From Aliivibrio_A kagoshimensis (GTDB lineage Bacteria > Pseudomonadota > Gammaproteobacteria > Enterobacterales > Vibrionaceae): a stretch of 43,536 nt of DNA. The notes below the pieces were generated by a model that did no database searches, was not told where the DNA came from, and worked only from the letters and a program-made list of their open reading frames with translations. This document shows, piece by piece, positions 27,795-36,935 of this stretch. The DNA is taken from contig NZ_JAKJSQ010000033.1 in the NCBI RefSeq assembly GCF_050337105.1, forward strand, positions 1 through 43,536. Direction: 5' to 3'. How positions within the stretch are numbered: the stretch's first letter is position 1; each line of letters opens with the position of its first letter. Position numbers and translations under genes: made by a program.

Positions 27795-29171
27795 ATGTCT
27801 GCAGGATTAGTACAAGCAGCTTATATCGTTGCTGCCGTTCTATTTATCATGAGTTTGGCGGGATTATCTAAGCAAGATACAGCTAGAACGGGTAACTACT
27901 ACGGTATCGTAGGTATGGCAATAGCACTTATTGCCACGATCTTTGGCCCAGAATCAGCAGGTACTGCATGGGTGATCGTTGCGATGATCATCGGTGCAGT
28001 TATCGGGATTTACTACGCGAAACGTGTAGAAATGACGGAGATGCCTGAACTGGTAGCTATTCTCCATAGCTTTGTAGGTTTAGCGGCTGTTTTGGTTGCC
28101 TATAACTCATACCTTGATCATGGTGTTTTAGTTGGGGCGATGCTGAACATTCACTTAGTTGAGGTTTTCTTAGGTGTCTTCATCGGCGCAGTGACCTTCA
28201 CTGGTTCTATCGTTGCATTTTGTAAATTACGAGGATTAGTCAGTTCAAGTGCGTTAATGCTGCCTCATCGCCATAAACTGAATTTATTGGCGATTGTTGT
28301 TTCAATCTTACTGATGATCAACTTCGTGAACAGTGAAGGAAACATGTTCGCGCTTGTTGTGATGACATTGATTGCTCTAGCATTTGGTTACCACCTTGTG
28401 TCATCTATCGGTGGTGCGGATATGCCTGTAGTGGTATCAATGCTGAACTCTTACTCAGGTTGGGCAGCAGCAGCAGCAGGTTTCATGCTAGCCAACGATC
28501 TTCTGATTGTCACAGGTGCGTTAGTCGGATCTTCTGGTGCGATTCTTTCGTATATCATGTGTAAGGCGATGAATCGCTCATTCATTAGTGTAATTGCTGG
28601 TGGATTCGGTACTGACGTGGTTATTTCTGACTCTGATGAAGAGCAGGGTGAACATCGTGAGATTAATGCTGAAGACGTTGCTGAAATGCTGAAAGAGTCA
28701 AAGTCTGTGGTTATCACTCCGGGATACGGAATGGCAGTCGCACAGGCGCAATACCCAGTGTATGAAATTACTGAAAAACTACGCGCTATGGGTATTGAAG
28801 TCCGTTTTGGTATTCACCCTGTTGCGGGGCGTCTACCTGGCCACATGAACGTATTACTTGCTGAAGCAAAAGTACCTTACGACATTGTGCTTGAAATGGA
28901 TGAGATTAACGATGACTTTGCTCAAACAGATACCGTATTGGTTATCGGAGCAAATGATACGGTTAATCCCGCTGCACTTGATGATCCAAACAGCCCAATT
29001 GCTGGAATGCCAGTACTTGAAGTATGGCACGCGAAAAACGTGATTGTGTTTAAACGCTCAATGAACCCAGGTTATGCGGGGGTACAAAACCCATTGTTCT
29101 TCAAAGAGAACTCGCAAATGTTATTTGGTGACGCGAAAGAGTCCTGTTTAGATATCGCTAAACACTTATAG
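27795..29171 (+). CDS. pntB: NAD(P) transhydrogenase subunit beta
   Basis: This 458-residue subunit has about nine membrane helices (residues 5-260) and a C-terminal NADP-binding domain with VITPGYGMAVAQAQYPVYE, IHPVAGRLPGHMNVLLAEA, VIGANDTVNP and the terminal KRSMNPGYAGVQNPLF, all PntB signatures. It completes the transhydrogenase with PntA and supplies NADPH. The layout pntA-pntB followed by a two-component operon is, from memory, also that of V. cholerae chromosome II. Confidence 0.96.
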   Translation: MSAGLVQAAYIVAAVLFIMSLAGLSKQDTARTGNYYGIVGMAIALIATIFGPESAGTAWVIVAMIIGAVIGIYYAKRVEMTEMPELVAILHSFVGLAAVLVAYNSYLDHGVLVGAMLNIHLVEVFLGVFIGAVTFTGSIVAFCKLRGLVSSSALMLPHRHKLNLLAIVVSILLMINFVNSEGNMFALVVMTLIALAFGYHLVSSIGGADMPVVVSMLNSYSGWAAAAAGFMLANDLLIVTGALVGSSGAILSYIMCKAMNRSFISVIAGGFGTDVVISDSDEEQGEHREINAEDVAEMLKESKSVVITPGYGMAVAQAQYPVYEITEKLRAMGIEVRFGIHPVAGRLPGHMNVLLAEAKVPYDIVLEMDEINDDFAQTDTVLVIGANDTVNPAALDDPNSPIAGMPVLEVWHAKNVIVFKRSMNPGYAGVQNPLFFKENSQMLFGDAKESCLDIAKHL

Positions 29172-29190
29172 CACTATACTTGTACTAATA

Positions 29191-29215
29191 GGGAGCCGTT
29201 TNGCTCCCTTTTTTT
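29191..29215 (+). terminator. Intrinsic terminator of pntAB
   Basis: GGGAGC and GCTCCC form a perfect 6-bp stem around a six-base loop that holds the unresolved base at 29202, followed by a T-run. It lies 20 bases past the pntB stop. Confidence 0.9.
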
Positions 29216-29350
29216 ATTGTTTAAAATGAAGGCTAACCCAAAATCAATTCGTTTATAATGTCTCATTAATAAGAATAATTATTTGATACAATACAAATAA
29301 TTGATATCGATTCATTGAATTAGGTTCAAATTAGAATTGGAAGTAGAATT

Positions 29351-29388
29351 TAGGTTATTCTAAACACCTAATTATTCAATAGGTTATT
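29351..29388 (+). repeat. TAGGTTATT direct repeat upstream of vxrA
   Basis: TAGGTTATT occurs at 29351-29359 and 29380-29388, start to start 29 bases, and the first copy pairs with ACCTA to form an imperfect dyad. It lies 32-70 bases ahead of the vxrA start and could be a regulator site, possibly autoregulatory. The rest of the 29216-29420 gap is AT-rich; a TATAAT-like element lies near 29250 without a convincing -35. Confidence 0.35.
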
Positions 29389-29420
29389 TATTAACCGCAT
29401 GCAGAACAATAAAATTATGG

Positions 29421-30878
29421 ATGTACATACCCTTGCTATTTAGAGGCATTTTTGCGTTATTGATACTGCTGTTCGTCTTACCGGTTACAGCGGACACTCT
29501 CCCTCAGAAAATTGAGCAGTTTAGAGATCGGTTTAATCAATCCACCTCAACGGTATCTTATGACATTCGCCTTATTCAAGGGGATTTCCCTACCTCACTG
29601 TTAACGCCTGATACCATGCTACCTCAGACGTCAAGTTACCCTTTTAAATACATTAAACAGCTCTACCTAGCGGCCAAAATATGTAAAGGACCTTGGCCTG
29701 TGAGTCCTTTGGTTACTGATCCTTTGGTATTTACTCGAGCTATGTGTAATAACACAAAGTTGCATACAAAGTGGTTCATTCGTTCGGGTATGATCCATCC
29801 TGGAGGGGGAACTTATGCGGCAAGGTATATAGAGAAATTTCCGAGCCGTGAACAAGAGTTGACTCCTTACATGCATATAAAGGAGCGTGGATGGGCGGCG
29901 GCTAACACCATCCTTGGACGCCTGCAGAGAATGAAGCCAGATGCGATCTCTGCTTTGATCTCCGGTGCAGATACCTTCGTTAGTGATGATGAGTTATGGC
30001 TACGAAATGGCAATAAGTATGATGTTTACCATTCAGCACTGTGGCGAAATAAATTGGAAGAGACGGGCTTGTCTTTTACTCTTTCAAGAATGACAGCACA
30101 CTGTTATGTAAGAACAGGTAATGTTTGTTGGGATGTTAAAAGCGACTCTAAGGTTATCTATTACAGTATTCTAGGTTTAGTGATTATCAACATATCTCTG
30201 ATTTGTGGATGGAGCTTTACCCGCTGGCGTAGTCGCAGAAGGGATCTTAAAGATCGTATGTTGGTGTTGCAGATTCTTACTCATGAGCTTAGAACACCTA
30301 TCGCCAGTTTAAGTTTAACTGTTGAAGGTTTTCGTCGAGAGTTTGAACGTTTACCGGAAAGTGTCTATGACGAATTTAGGCGTTTATGCGAAGACTCAAG
30401 ACGGTTACGACAACTGGCTGAAGCGAGTAAAGACTACCTTCAATCGGGCAATCAACACTTAGCAACTGAATGGATCCCTTCCGTTAATGACTGGTTAAGT
30501 TATCGATTTGAAGAGAATACAACTCGGGTGATTTTTACGCTTAATTATGACTCAGCAGTTAAAGTCAACATCTACTGGTTAGGAAACTGTATAGATAACT
30601 TAGTTAACAATGCTTGTAAATATGGGGTTGGCCCCGTTGAGCTCAAAGTGACAATAAGCAGTAAAAGCATGAAAGTGAATGTGAATGATGACGGGATTTT
30701 AACAGCAAAAGATTGGAACAGATTGCGCAAACCCTTTGTGAGTCAAAGTGGTTTGGGATTAGGATTAACGATTGTTGATTCTATGGTCAAACGAATGGGT
30801 GGGACCTTGAAATTACAAGGTCCACCTACATCATTTATTTTGGAGGTACCGTGTGAAACCGACACTACTATTAGTTGA
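29421..30878 (+). CDS. vxrA: VxrA-like sensor histidine kinase (WigK)
   Basis: This 485-residue kinase has a signal-anchor (residues 6-24), a periplasmic sensor domain of about 220 residues with four cysteines (88, 109, 228, 236), a second membrane helix (about 247-266), a dimerisation domain with His288 in ILTHELRTPIASLSL, and an ATPase domain with DNLVNNACKYG and the G2 motif GLGLGLTIVDSM. The periplasmic domain corresponds to the DUF3404 domain of VxrA/WigK, which responds to cell-wall damage and controls biofilm and type VI secretion genes in V. cholerae. The identity rests on the following four genes matching vxrB-E in order. Confidence 0.88.
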   Translation: MYIPLLFRGIFALLILLFVLPVTADTLPQKIEQFRDRFNQSTSTVSYDIRLIQGDFPTSLLTPDTMLPQTSSYPFKYIKQLYLAAKICKGPWPVSPLVTDPLVFTRAMCNNTKLHTKWFIRSGMIHPGGGTYAARYIEKFPSREQELTPYMHIKERGWAAANTILGRLQRMKPDAISALISGADTFVSDDELWLRNGNKYDVYHSALWRNKLEETGLSFTLSRMTAHCYVRTGNVCWDVKSDSKVIYYSILGLVIINISLICGWSFTRWRSRRRDLKDRMLVLQILTHELRTPIASLSLTVEGFRREFERLPESVYDEFRRLCEDSRRLRQLAEASKDYLQSGNQHLATEWIPSVNDWLSYRFEENTTRVIFTLNYDSAVKVNIYWLGNCIDNLVNNACKYGVGPVELKVTISSKSMKVNVNDDGILTAKDWNRLRKPFVSQSGLGLGLTIVDSMVKRMGGTLKLQGPPTSFILEVPCETDTTIS

Positions 30879-31515
30879 AGATGACCGTAATTTAGCGGAA
30901 GGACTGATTGTCAGTCTTGAACAAGCGGGTTATCACTGTCTGCATGCTGATAAAGCAGCAGATGTGGCCGCTTTATGGGAACAAGCAGATTTAGTTATTC
31001 TAGATAGACAACTGCCAGACGGGGACTCAATATCGTTTCTCGCACAGTGGAAAGCATTGAAAGATACCCCTGTTATTTTATTAACTGCATTGATCTCAGT
31101 ACGTGACAAAGTAACGGGCCTAGACGCTGGTGCTAACGATTATCTGACTAAACCTTTTGCAGAAGCGGAGTTATTAGCAAGAGTACGTGCCCATCTACGT
31201 AACCCTGATGGTGTAGAGCAAGTCAATTCAAATCAAGTCATTGTGGGTGTCTTGACTATTGATACATCGACAAGAGAAGTGATTAATGCAGGGCAACAAG
31301 TATCGTTAACTCGAACTGAGTTTGATCTTCTACTCTTTCTCGCCAGTAATGTGGGTAAAGTGTTCACTAGGGACGAATTGCTGGATCAAGTATGGGGATA
31401 TAACCACTTTCCAACGACCCGTACGGTTGATACCCATATTTTGCAACTTAGACAGAAGATCAACAATATAGATATCGAAACACTTCGTGGTGTGGGTTAT
31501 AAGATGAAAGCGTAA
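30853..31515 (+). CDS. vxrB: VxrB-like OmpR family response regulator (WigR)
   Basis: This 220-residue regulator has a receiver domain (acidic pair Asp10-Asp11, phospho-acceptor Asp51 in LVILDRQLPDGDS, Lys101 in TKPF) and an OmpR-type winged helix (about 125-218) with RTEFDLLLFL and TVDTHILQLRQKI. Translation starts at GTG, six bases after GGAGG, and the gene overlaps the end of vxrA by 26 bases, so the pair is coupled. Partner of VxrA by position. Confidence 0.9.
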   Translation: MKPTLLLVEDDRNLAEGLIVSLEQAGYHCLHADKAADVAALWEQADLVILDRQLPDGDSISFLAQWKALKDTPVILLTALISVRDKVTGLDAGANDYLTKPFAEAELLARVRAHLRNPDGVEQVNSNQVIVGVLTIDTSTREVINAGQQVSLTRTEFDLLLFLASNVGKVFTRDELLDQVWGYNHFPTTRTVDTHILQLRQKINNIDIETLRGVGYKMKA

Positions 31516-31519
31516 TCGT

Positions 31520-32416
31520 ATGAATAGATTGAATGTCAAAACAGCGTTAATTGCTTTATGTATGCTAACCGCTTCACCAGCTGTGCATGCGGAACATTGG
31601 TTTATTGAGAATACCGCATTAACTAATACCCATAAGTTGTTTTTAGAAGGTGATTCACAACGAGGATTTCAATCACTCATTGAAGTGTGGCAACAGTTAC
31701 CATCAATAAGCCAACAACAGCATTTAGATAAATTAATTAATTCAGTGATAGAACTAGATTGTGGACGATCATTTAAACAGATTGGTATTCCAGAGTGGTT
31801 AGACGGTGTGACTATTGAACGTCAGAGTATACAAAGTCCGGGTCGCTTATCTCATAAAGTGATTGTACGAGCGAATACTCCCCAAGACTTAGATCGCATT
31901 CGATTGATACGTTGGCCAGATGTGGAAGTAATTAATGAAAGCAGCCCTGATAGAAGTGATGGCGTTGAAAGCAAATATCAATATAGTGCAACAACCGAAA
32001 CGTTAAATACTAGAGCAAAGAGTGGGCTCTATAAAATTCAGGTTGTTTCGGATTCCAAACTGGAATGGGAAACATGGGTCATATTGGCCGAACCACATAA
32101 TAAAGAGTTGGTAAGGTGGAGCTCAAAACAGAAATGGACGACCTATAAAAGCGGGTTGTTGAATAAATATTGCCCACTACCAACCTTAGATCTTAGTTTA
32201 CATACCAACAAGGACTCTAAATTTCATAAGGTATGGACAGAACAGTATGAAGGTGACTACCCGATTGAACTGCCTAAGATGACACTGCCTGACGACCGTT
32301 ATGTATTGGCGGTCTCACTTAAGCATCGACGTTGGCAAGGCAGTATCACGATTCTCGACACACAGACCATAACCAAAACAATCGATCTGAGTACAGAACT
32401 CTTTACTGAGAGATAG
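31520..32416 (+). CDS. vxrC: VxrC-like periplasmic protein (DUF2861)
   Basis: This 298-residue protein has a signal peptide (MNRLNVKTALIALCMLTASP, cleaved near VHA-EHW) and no further membrane segment, so it should be periplasmic. It matches the DUF2861-type third gene of vxr operons by position, size and the LFLEGDSQRGFQSLIEVWQQ helical start. A central beta-rich part (about 85-190) ends in an Ile- and Thr-rich tail. The molecular function is not known. It begins 4 bases after the vxrB stop, within the same transcript. Confidence 0.78.
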   Translation: MNRLNVKTALIALCMLTASPAVHAEHWFIENTALTNTHKLFLEGDSQRGFQSLIEVWQQLPSISQQQHLDKLINSVIELDCGRSFKQIGIPEWLDGVTIERQSIQSPGRLSHKVIVRANTPQDLDRIRLIRWPDVEVINESSPDRSDGVESKYQYSATTETLNTRAKSGLYKIQVVSDSKLEWETWVILAEPHNKELVRWSSKQKWTTYKSGLLNKYCPLPTLDLSLHTNKDSKFHKVWTEQYEGDYPIELPKMTLPDDRYVLAVSLKHRRWQGSITILDTQTITKTIDLSTELFTER

Positions 32417-32525
32417 TAGGTCACATTCTGCAATAAAAAGCAGCACTTCTATCTAGTTGCTATTAAATAACTCTTCAGTTTTCATATTCATCGCCGTTAT
32501 CATTATTGAGATGAGAGTAGTCACC

Positions 32526-33731
32526 ATGGATAACGGTATGAATCGCACACTTTTTCGAAACGTAATAACTTTAGCTCTTCTGACCACACCCAATATTGCA
32601 AATGCCGATGCGCGTACGCAAGCGATGGGAGGGGCAGGAACCGCAAGCGGAAGCTACTTGGCTGGCGCTTTCTATAATCCGGCACTGGTAGCGATCTATA
32701 ATAGAAAAGATGATTTTGGTATTTTGTTACCCGTGATCGGAGCTGAGTATCAAGACATCAATGATATGCGAGATAAAGTCGATGGGATGCAAAATACCAT
32801 AAAAGGGTTAGACACCACTGATCCTGTGGCGGTAACTAATGCCGTAAACCAACTGCAAGACTTGGATGGCTCCCGATTCTTAATTAAAGCGAGAATTGCA
32901 GGTGCCATAGCAATCCCCAATAAATTCATTTCTGCCAGCCTGTTTACTCAAAGTTATGTTGAAGCGATTTCGCTTCCACACATAGCCACCAGCAAAGCGG
33001 GTGATGACCCAACGGAAACCCAGATAAGGCCGATTTATGATTCCACGGTGACCTTAACAGGATTTCAGATTAGTGAAGTAGGAATTGCACTGGCAAAATA
33101 TGTGGATTTTATGGGGCAGCATTTCACGGTAGGTGTCTCCCCAAAATACCAATACTTTGGGGCTTATAACTACACCGCAACGGTCGAAGACTTTGACGTA
33201 GATAAATACGATGATGATAAAGTCACGGATAGTGCATTTAATCTGGATGTAGGCGTTATTTGGTTTTATGGACCGTTTAGGCTAGGGCTAGCAGGTAAAA
33301 ATTTAATTGCACAAGAGTTGGTGACAGAGAATGTCACTGTTACCACTACCGGTCCATCAAGCTACCCTGCGTATACTCCGTCAGTGTTAAATTATCAATA
33401 TGTGTATGAATTGAAGCCACAATATACAGTAGGTGGCGCTTTTGAAACTCATTATTTCACCTTAACTACGGATGTTGATCTCAATACACAGACTCGGTTC
33501 AAAGGGTTTGATGATGACACACGTATGTTTCGTGTCGGGGCGGAATTTAACCTACTTGGCCAAATTCAGTTACGTGGTGGGTATCGAGTGGATTTAGAAA
33601 ATAACCTTGAAGATACCTACACTGCGGGAATCGGATTTTCGCCGGGTGATCTGTTCAGGTTGGACGTGGCAGCAAGTTACGCGAATCCTGATGCGGCAGG
33701 TGTATCGATGAATTGGTCATTTGCGTTTTAA
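32526..33731 (+). CDS. vxrD: VxrD-like outer-membrane protein (TraF_2 type)
   Basis: The protein (401 residues from the ATG at 32526) has a signal peptide ending near IANA-DARTQ and then the ARTQAMGGAGTASGSYLAGAF start typical of the conjugal-transfer TraF_2/FadL-like barrel family. Alternating beta strands run to the end, which finishes in NWSFAF with a C-terminal Phe. A longer frame opens at 32457, but its extra residues put an unlikely hydrophobic stretch ahead of the signal peptide. An ATG at 32538 (MNRTLF) is also possible. Despite the family name there is no conjugation gene nearby; in vxr operons this is the fourth gene. Confidence 0.8.
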   Translation: MDNGMNRTLFRNVITLALLTTPNIANADARTQAMGGAGTASGSYLAGAFYNPALVAIYNRKDDFGILLPVIGAEYQDINDMRDKVDGMQNTIKGLDTTDPVAVTNAVNQLQDLDGSRFLIKARIAGAIAIPNKFISASLFTQSYVEAISLPHIATSKAGDDPTETQIRPIYDSTVTLTGFQISEVGIALAKYVDFMGQHFTVGVSPKYQYFGAYNYTATVEDFDVDKYDDDKVTDSAFNLDVGVIWFYGPFRLGLAGKNLIAQELVTENVTVTTTGPSSYPAYTPSVLNYQYVYELKPQYTVGGAFETHYFTLTTDVDLNTQTRFKGFDDDTRMFRVGAEFNLLGQIQLRGGYRVDLENNLEDTYTAGIGFSPGDLFRLDVAASYANPDAAGVSMNWSFAF

Positions 33732-33845
33732 TTAACAGTATACTTCCAGCACATTAGCCACTACTATCTGCCCAATATTATTATGTTGGGCATTTTCTTT
33801 TATAACTATCTTATAAAAGGGCAGTGCGCAGTAAAGGAGTCACTT

Positions 33846-33995
33846 ATGTTCGATGATTTACCAACCTTATCGCATGAAGAGCAGCAAGCAGCTGTAGAGA
33901 AAATCCAGAAACTGATGGAGCAAGGAGTCAGTTCTGGGCAAGCAATACAAATGATTGCAGATGAGATACGACAGCAACAAGCAGATAAAAAGTAA
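33846..33995 (+). CDS. vxrE: VxrE-like UPF0181 (YoaH family) small protein
   Basis: This 49-residue protein matches the YoaH/UPF0181 family: MFDDLPTLSHEEQQAAVEKI, then QKLMEQGVSSGQAIQMIADE. The start at 33846 follows AAAGGAG at seven bases spacing; a longer frame opening at 33783 is not supported by the family. It is the last gene of the operon, 114 bases after vxrD, and is followed by a strong terminator. The function is unknown. Confidence 0.87.
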   Translation: MFDDLPTLSHEEQQAAVEKIQKLMEQGVSSGQAIQMIADEIRQQQADKK

Positions 33996-34013
33996 TCCGA
34001 TATGATTAAAGTG

Positions 34014-34039
34014 AACCGACCTTCTAGGTCGGTTTTTTT
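34014..34039 (+). terminator. Intrinsic terminator of the vxr operon
   Basis: A perfect 9-bp stem AACCGACCT/AGGTCGGTT with a 3-base loop runs into a T-run, 18 bases after the vxrE stop. Confidence 0.95.
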
Positions 34040-34059
34040 ATGTGCGCAATACAATTTAG

Positions 34060-34151
34060 CGCACTATAACTAAGGTGAGTTGTGAGTCGCCGGGTCTGAC
34101 GCACTATAACCCATATTCAGAGGTGGTAACTCGACCCTAGTGCATCATAAC
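34060..34151 (+). repeat. Three direct repeats of CGCACTATAAC, 40-base period
   Basis: CGCACTATAAC occurs at 34060-34070 and 34100-34110, and a diverged copy TGCATCATAAC at 34141-34151; copies 1 and 3 continue into CTAAG/TTAG. A hairpin GTGCGC/GCGCAC overlaps the first copy (34043-34064). The array lies between the vxr terminator and moaB, about 100-190 bases ahead of the moaB start. Origin unknown: it may be a regulator array or a genomic repeat. Confidence 0.6.
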
Positions 34152-34249
34152 TTAGTTTTCATGAGCTAGCATAATTAGATAAATGGGCTTGGGTCGCTGA
34201 AAAAAACACGGCATAATAAACAGATAGTCTACAGAAGGAATAAATTAGA

Positions 34250-34783
34250 ATGAGTAAAGCAAAGATTGGAATCATTACTGTCAGTGACCGTGCAAGTGCG
34301 GGTATCTATGAAGATATCTCTGGCAAGGCCATCATTGAGACGCTAAGCGACTATCTCACCTCAGAGTGGATTCCGGTATATGAAGTGATTCCAGACGAAC
34401 AGGACGTTATTGAGGCGGCTCTAATTCGTTTGGCTGAAGAAGAGAACTGTAGCTTAATCGTCACCACAGGCGGTACTGGGCCAGCAAAAAGGGATGTGAC
34501 TCCAGAAGCGACTGAGGCTGTATGCGACCGAATGATGCCAGGTTTTGGTGAATTAATGCGTGCAGAATCTCTTAAATTTGTCCCAACTGCGATTCTATCT
34601 CGTCAAACTGCGGGTCTTCGTGGTGACAGTTTAATTGTGAATCTACCAGGCAAACCAAAGTCAATACGCGAGTGTTTGGACGCAGTATTCCCTGCTATTC
34701 CATATTGTATTGATTTGATGGACGGTCCATTCCTTGAATGTCACCTGGATGTCATCAAACCTTTTAGACCGAAAGCTAAATAG
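34250..34783 (+). CDS. moaB: Molybdenum cofactor biosynthesis protein B
   Basis: This 177-residue protein is MoaB/MogA-like, acting in molybdopterin adenylylation. Visible signatures are GIITVSDRASAG at the start, LIVTTGGTGPAKRDVTPEA (about 81-99) and SLIVNLPGKPKSIRECLDAV. A ribosome site GGAAT precedes the ATG. It is a single-gene unit with its own upstream region and a bidirectional terminator. No other cofactor gene is adjacent. Confidence 0.93.
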   Translation: MSKAKIGIITVSDRASAGIYEDISGKAIIETLSDYLTSEWIPVYEVIPDEQDVIEAALIRLAEEENCSLIVTTGGTGPAKRDVTPEATEAVCDRMMPGFGELMRAESLKFVPTAILSRQTAGLRGDSLIVNLPGKPKSIRECLDAVFPAIPYCIDLMDGPFLECHLDVIKPFRPKAK

Positions 34784-34792
34784 AAACAAAAT

Positions 34793-34831
34793 AAAAAGCC
34801 CATAAGTTGCACTGTCACTTATGGGCTTTTT
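34793..34831. terminator. Bidirectional terminator between moaB and the SDR gene
   Basis: Fifteen-base perfect arms, AAAAAGCCCATAAGT and its complement, flank a 9-base loop. The A-run and T-run make it functional on both strands, serving the converging moaB and the minus-strand gene ending at 34847. Confidence 0.95.
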
Positions 34832-34846
34832 ATAATAATGACTTAA

Positions 34847-35602
34847 TTACAGTGTTAAACCGCCATCAATGTGTATGCATTGTCCAGTGATGTAACTCGC
34901 CTTATGGGATAACAAAAAATCAATCAGATCTGAGGCTTCACTGGGAGTACCTAATCGACGCAAGGGAATTCGTGACGTAATTGTGGTTAAGGATGTTTCG
35001 CTGAGAGGTGTGTGATCGGGGGAGTTCTTTTTGATGTAACCAGGAACGACACAGTTCACCGTGACCGATTTGTCAGCGACATGAACCGCTAATGACTTTA
35101 CTAATGCCTCTAATCCAGCTTTTGCGGCTGCAGACGCGGGTACTGACCCGCCACCATTTTGAAATTTATGGGCGAGAAATGAACTGACAGCAACCACTCT
35201 TCCCGACGGGGATTTTTTTAACATGGGCAGGGTCATTGTAATAAGGCGATAGAAGGCTGCTTGAGTAACTTGAAATGAGTAAGCTAAGCCTGCGTCATCA
35301 AGCTCTCCAAAATCCCTCCAATCAGGGAATCCCGCATTACTTACTATCCCATCTAACTGACCGATTTCATTGACTACATTGACTATCTTTTCACTCACCG
35401 CGGGATCAGTTAAATCGCCAACGACTGGGTAACTTGTGCACTGTTTATCATGTAGTTTTTGTTGAAGTTCTTCCAAGCCGTCTTTATTCGAACCCGTGTG
35501 TATGATCAAGGTCGTGTGTGGGTCAGCAATGGTTTCACAAACTGCCGCTCCAATACCACTTCCTGCTCCTGTTACCAAGATCACTCTTTCAGTCATCTGC
35601 AA
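34847..35602 (-). CDS. Short-chain dehydrogenase/reductase family protein with altered active site
   Basis: This 251-residue protein has the classical SDR layout: cofactor motif VTGAGSGIGAA (10-20), SNAG (88-91), a serine pair at 140-141, Lys161, VVPGYI, and the C-terminal YITGQCIHIDGG. The tyrosine of the usual YxxxK is replaced by Ser157 (SAAAK). The start may be TTG at 35602, which has GGAGC at a good distance, or ATG at 35596. The gene stands alone and the substrate is unknown. It may be an enzyme using a different acid, a binding protein, or an inactive relative. Confidence 0.85.
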   Translation of the reverse strand: MQMTERVILVTGAGSGIGAAVCETIADPHTTLIIHTGSNKDGLEELQQKLHDKQCTSYPVVGDLTDPAVSEKIVNVVNEIGQLDGIVSNAGFPDWRDFGELDDAGLAYSFQVTQAAFYRLITMTLPMLKKSPSGRVVAVSSFLAHKFQNGGGSVPASAAAKAGLEALVKSLAVHVADKSVTVNCVVPGYIKKNSPDHTPLSETSLTTITSRIPLRRLGTPSEASDLIDFLLSHKASYITGQCIHIDGGLTL

Positions 35603-35781
35603 AATATAGCTCCTAATTGAATATTGTATGCAAAGACTATAACTGACAAATAATAAAATGTCTGTGACGGTGTGACTAAATAGTAATGAGTTGTATCATT
35701 ATATGAAAATAGCTGTCGTCAGCATTTATAAAAAAAATGCCTGATGTATGATGGAATTATTGACAGAACTCTGGAGGCAAT

Positions 35782-36693
35782 ATGCAAAATCGCCATAAGA
35801 AAATATCGGTCTCTTTAGTACTTGGCAGTGGTGGTGCGAGAGGGATGGCTCACATTGGAGTGATTCGAGAATTGGAACGCAACGGGTTTGAGATAAAATC
35901 TATCTCAGGCTGCTCAATTGGTGCCGTTATTGGTGGGATTTTCGCTGCAGGCAAGCTGGATGAATTTGAGCAGTGGGTCTGTGCAATTGATAAAGTCGAT
36001 ATCGTCTCACTTCTTGATATTTCATTTAGGAAAGGGGGACTAGTAAAGGGAGAGAAAATAATCAATAGCTTGAAAAAGTTAGTTGGTGAGCAAAATATTG
36101 AAGATCTTCCTATTCCTTATACTGCAATTGCCGCGGATGTGAAAAACGAAAAAGAAGTGTGGATTAATTCAGGCTGTTTGTTTGATGCCTTTCGAGCATC
36201 TATTTCACTTCCTCTTTTCTTTACCCCAGTGAAACACAATGATACGTATTTAATTGATGGGGGGGTGTTGAATCCTGTTCCTATTGCCCCTACGTTTAAC
36301 GATAAGACAGACATCACAATTGCCGTAAACTTAGCGGGCTCAGTCGATGAGATCGCTAAATTAAAGTCACGTCCAATGCCTCGTATCACCGAGAGTGAAA
36401 ATGAAGGCAGTGATATTCATTTGAGTATAAAGCGCTTTATTGGTCGCTTAAAGACCAGCCCTCAAAGTACTGTGGATGGGTGGGGATCTTACAACATTGC
36501 AACGGAAGCATTCGATGCAATGCAAAGTACCATTGCTAGAGCAAAGTTAGCGGCCTACCCACCAGACATTACTATTGAGTTGGCTAGGAACACTTGTGGC
36601 ACATTTGAGTTTGATCTGGCTAGCCAATTGATTGAACTCGGACGGATTAAAACGAGAGAAAGCCTAATAAAAGCTGGCATGTCTGTAGTTTGA
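35782..36693 (+). CDS. Patatin-like phospholipase (RssA-like)
   Basis: This 303-residue protein belongs to the bacterial patatin family of serine lipid hydrolases. It has the oxyanion loop GSGGARGMAHIG, the nucleophile motif GCSIG (about 42-46) and the catalytic aspartate in LIDGGVLNPVP (about 158-162). There is no signal peptide, so it is probably cytoplasmic or membrane-associated. A CTGGAGG ribosome site precedes the ATG. A seven-G run encodes part of the DGG motif. The substrate is not predictable, and no adjacent gene hints at it. Confidence 0.9.
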   Translation: MQNRHKKISVSLVLGSGGARGMAHIGVIRELERNGFEIKSISGCSIGAVIGGIFAAGKLDEFEQWVCAIDKVDIVSLLDISFRKGGLVKGEKIINSLKKLVGEQNIEDLPIPYTAIAADVKNEKEVWINSGCLFDAFRASISLPLFFTPVKHNDTYLIDGGVLNPVPIAPTFNDKTDITIAVNLAGSVDEIAKLKSRPMPRITESENEGSDIHLSIKRFIGRLKTSPQSTVDGWGSYNIATEAFDAMQSTIARAKLAAYPPDITIELARNTCGTFEFDLASQLIELGRIKTRESLIKAGMSVV

Positions 36694-36935
36694 TTATGGT
36701 GTAATCGACAAGATACGGTTCTGATTCAATCTACATATTCTCATGTGATCTTCAAATGTGGTTTATGAAATAAAATCTCATAATAGAAGTCCAAAATAAC
36801 GCTACCTATTGAATTTATAAACCTGTGCCGAATAATCGGTTGATTTCTATATTTCGTCTTATTTATTGGAATTTATTTGTCAGCTTTTTATACACATACT
36901 TGAAGTTAAGAATCATAGGCAGGGGTGAAAGGTAT

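Noticed and set aside
32457..32525. Upstream extension of the vxrD frame
   Set aside because: It would place a hydrophobic stretch ahead of a normal signal peptide, and the family starts near the ATG at 32526 or 32538.
33783..33845. Upstream extension of the vxrE frame
   Set aside because: The UPF0181 family starts at MFDDLP, and a strong AAAGGAG ribosome site lies directly ahead of 33846.
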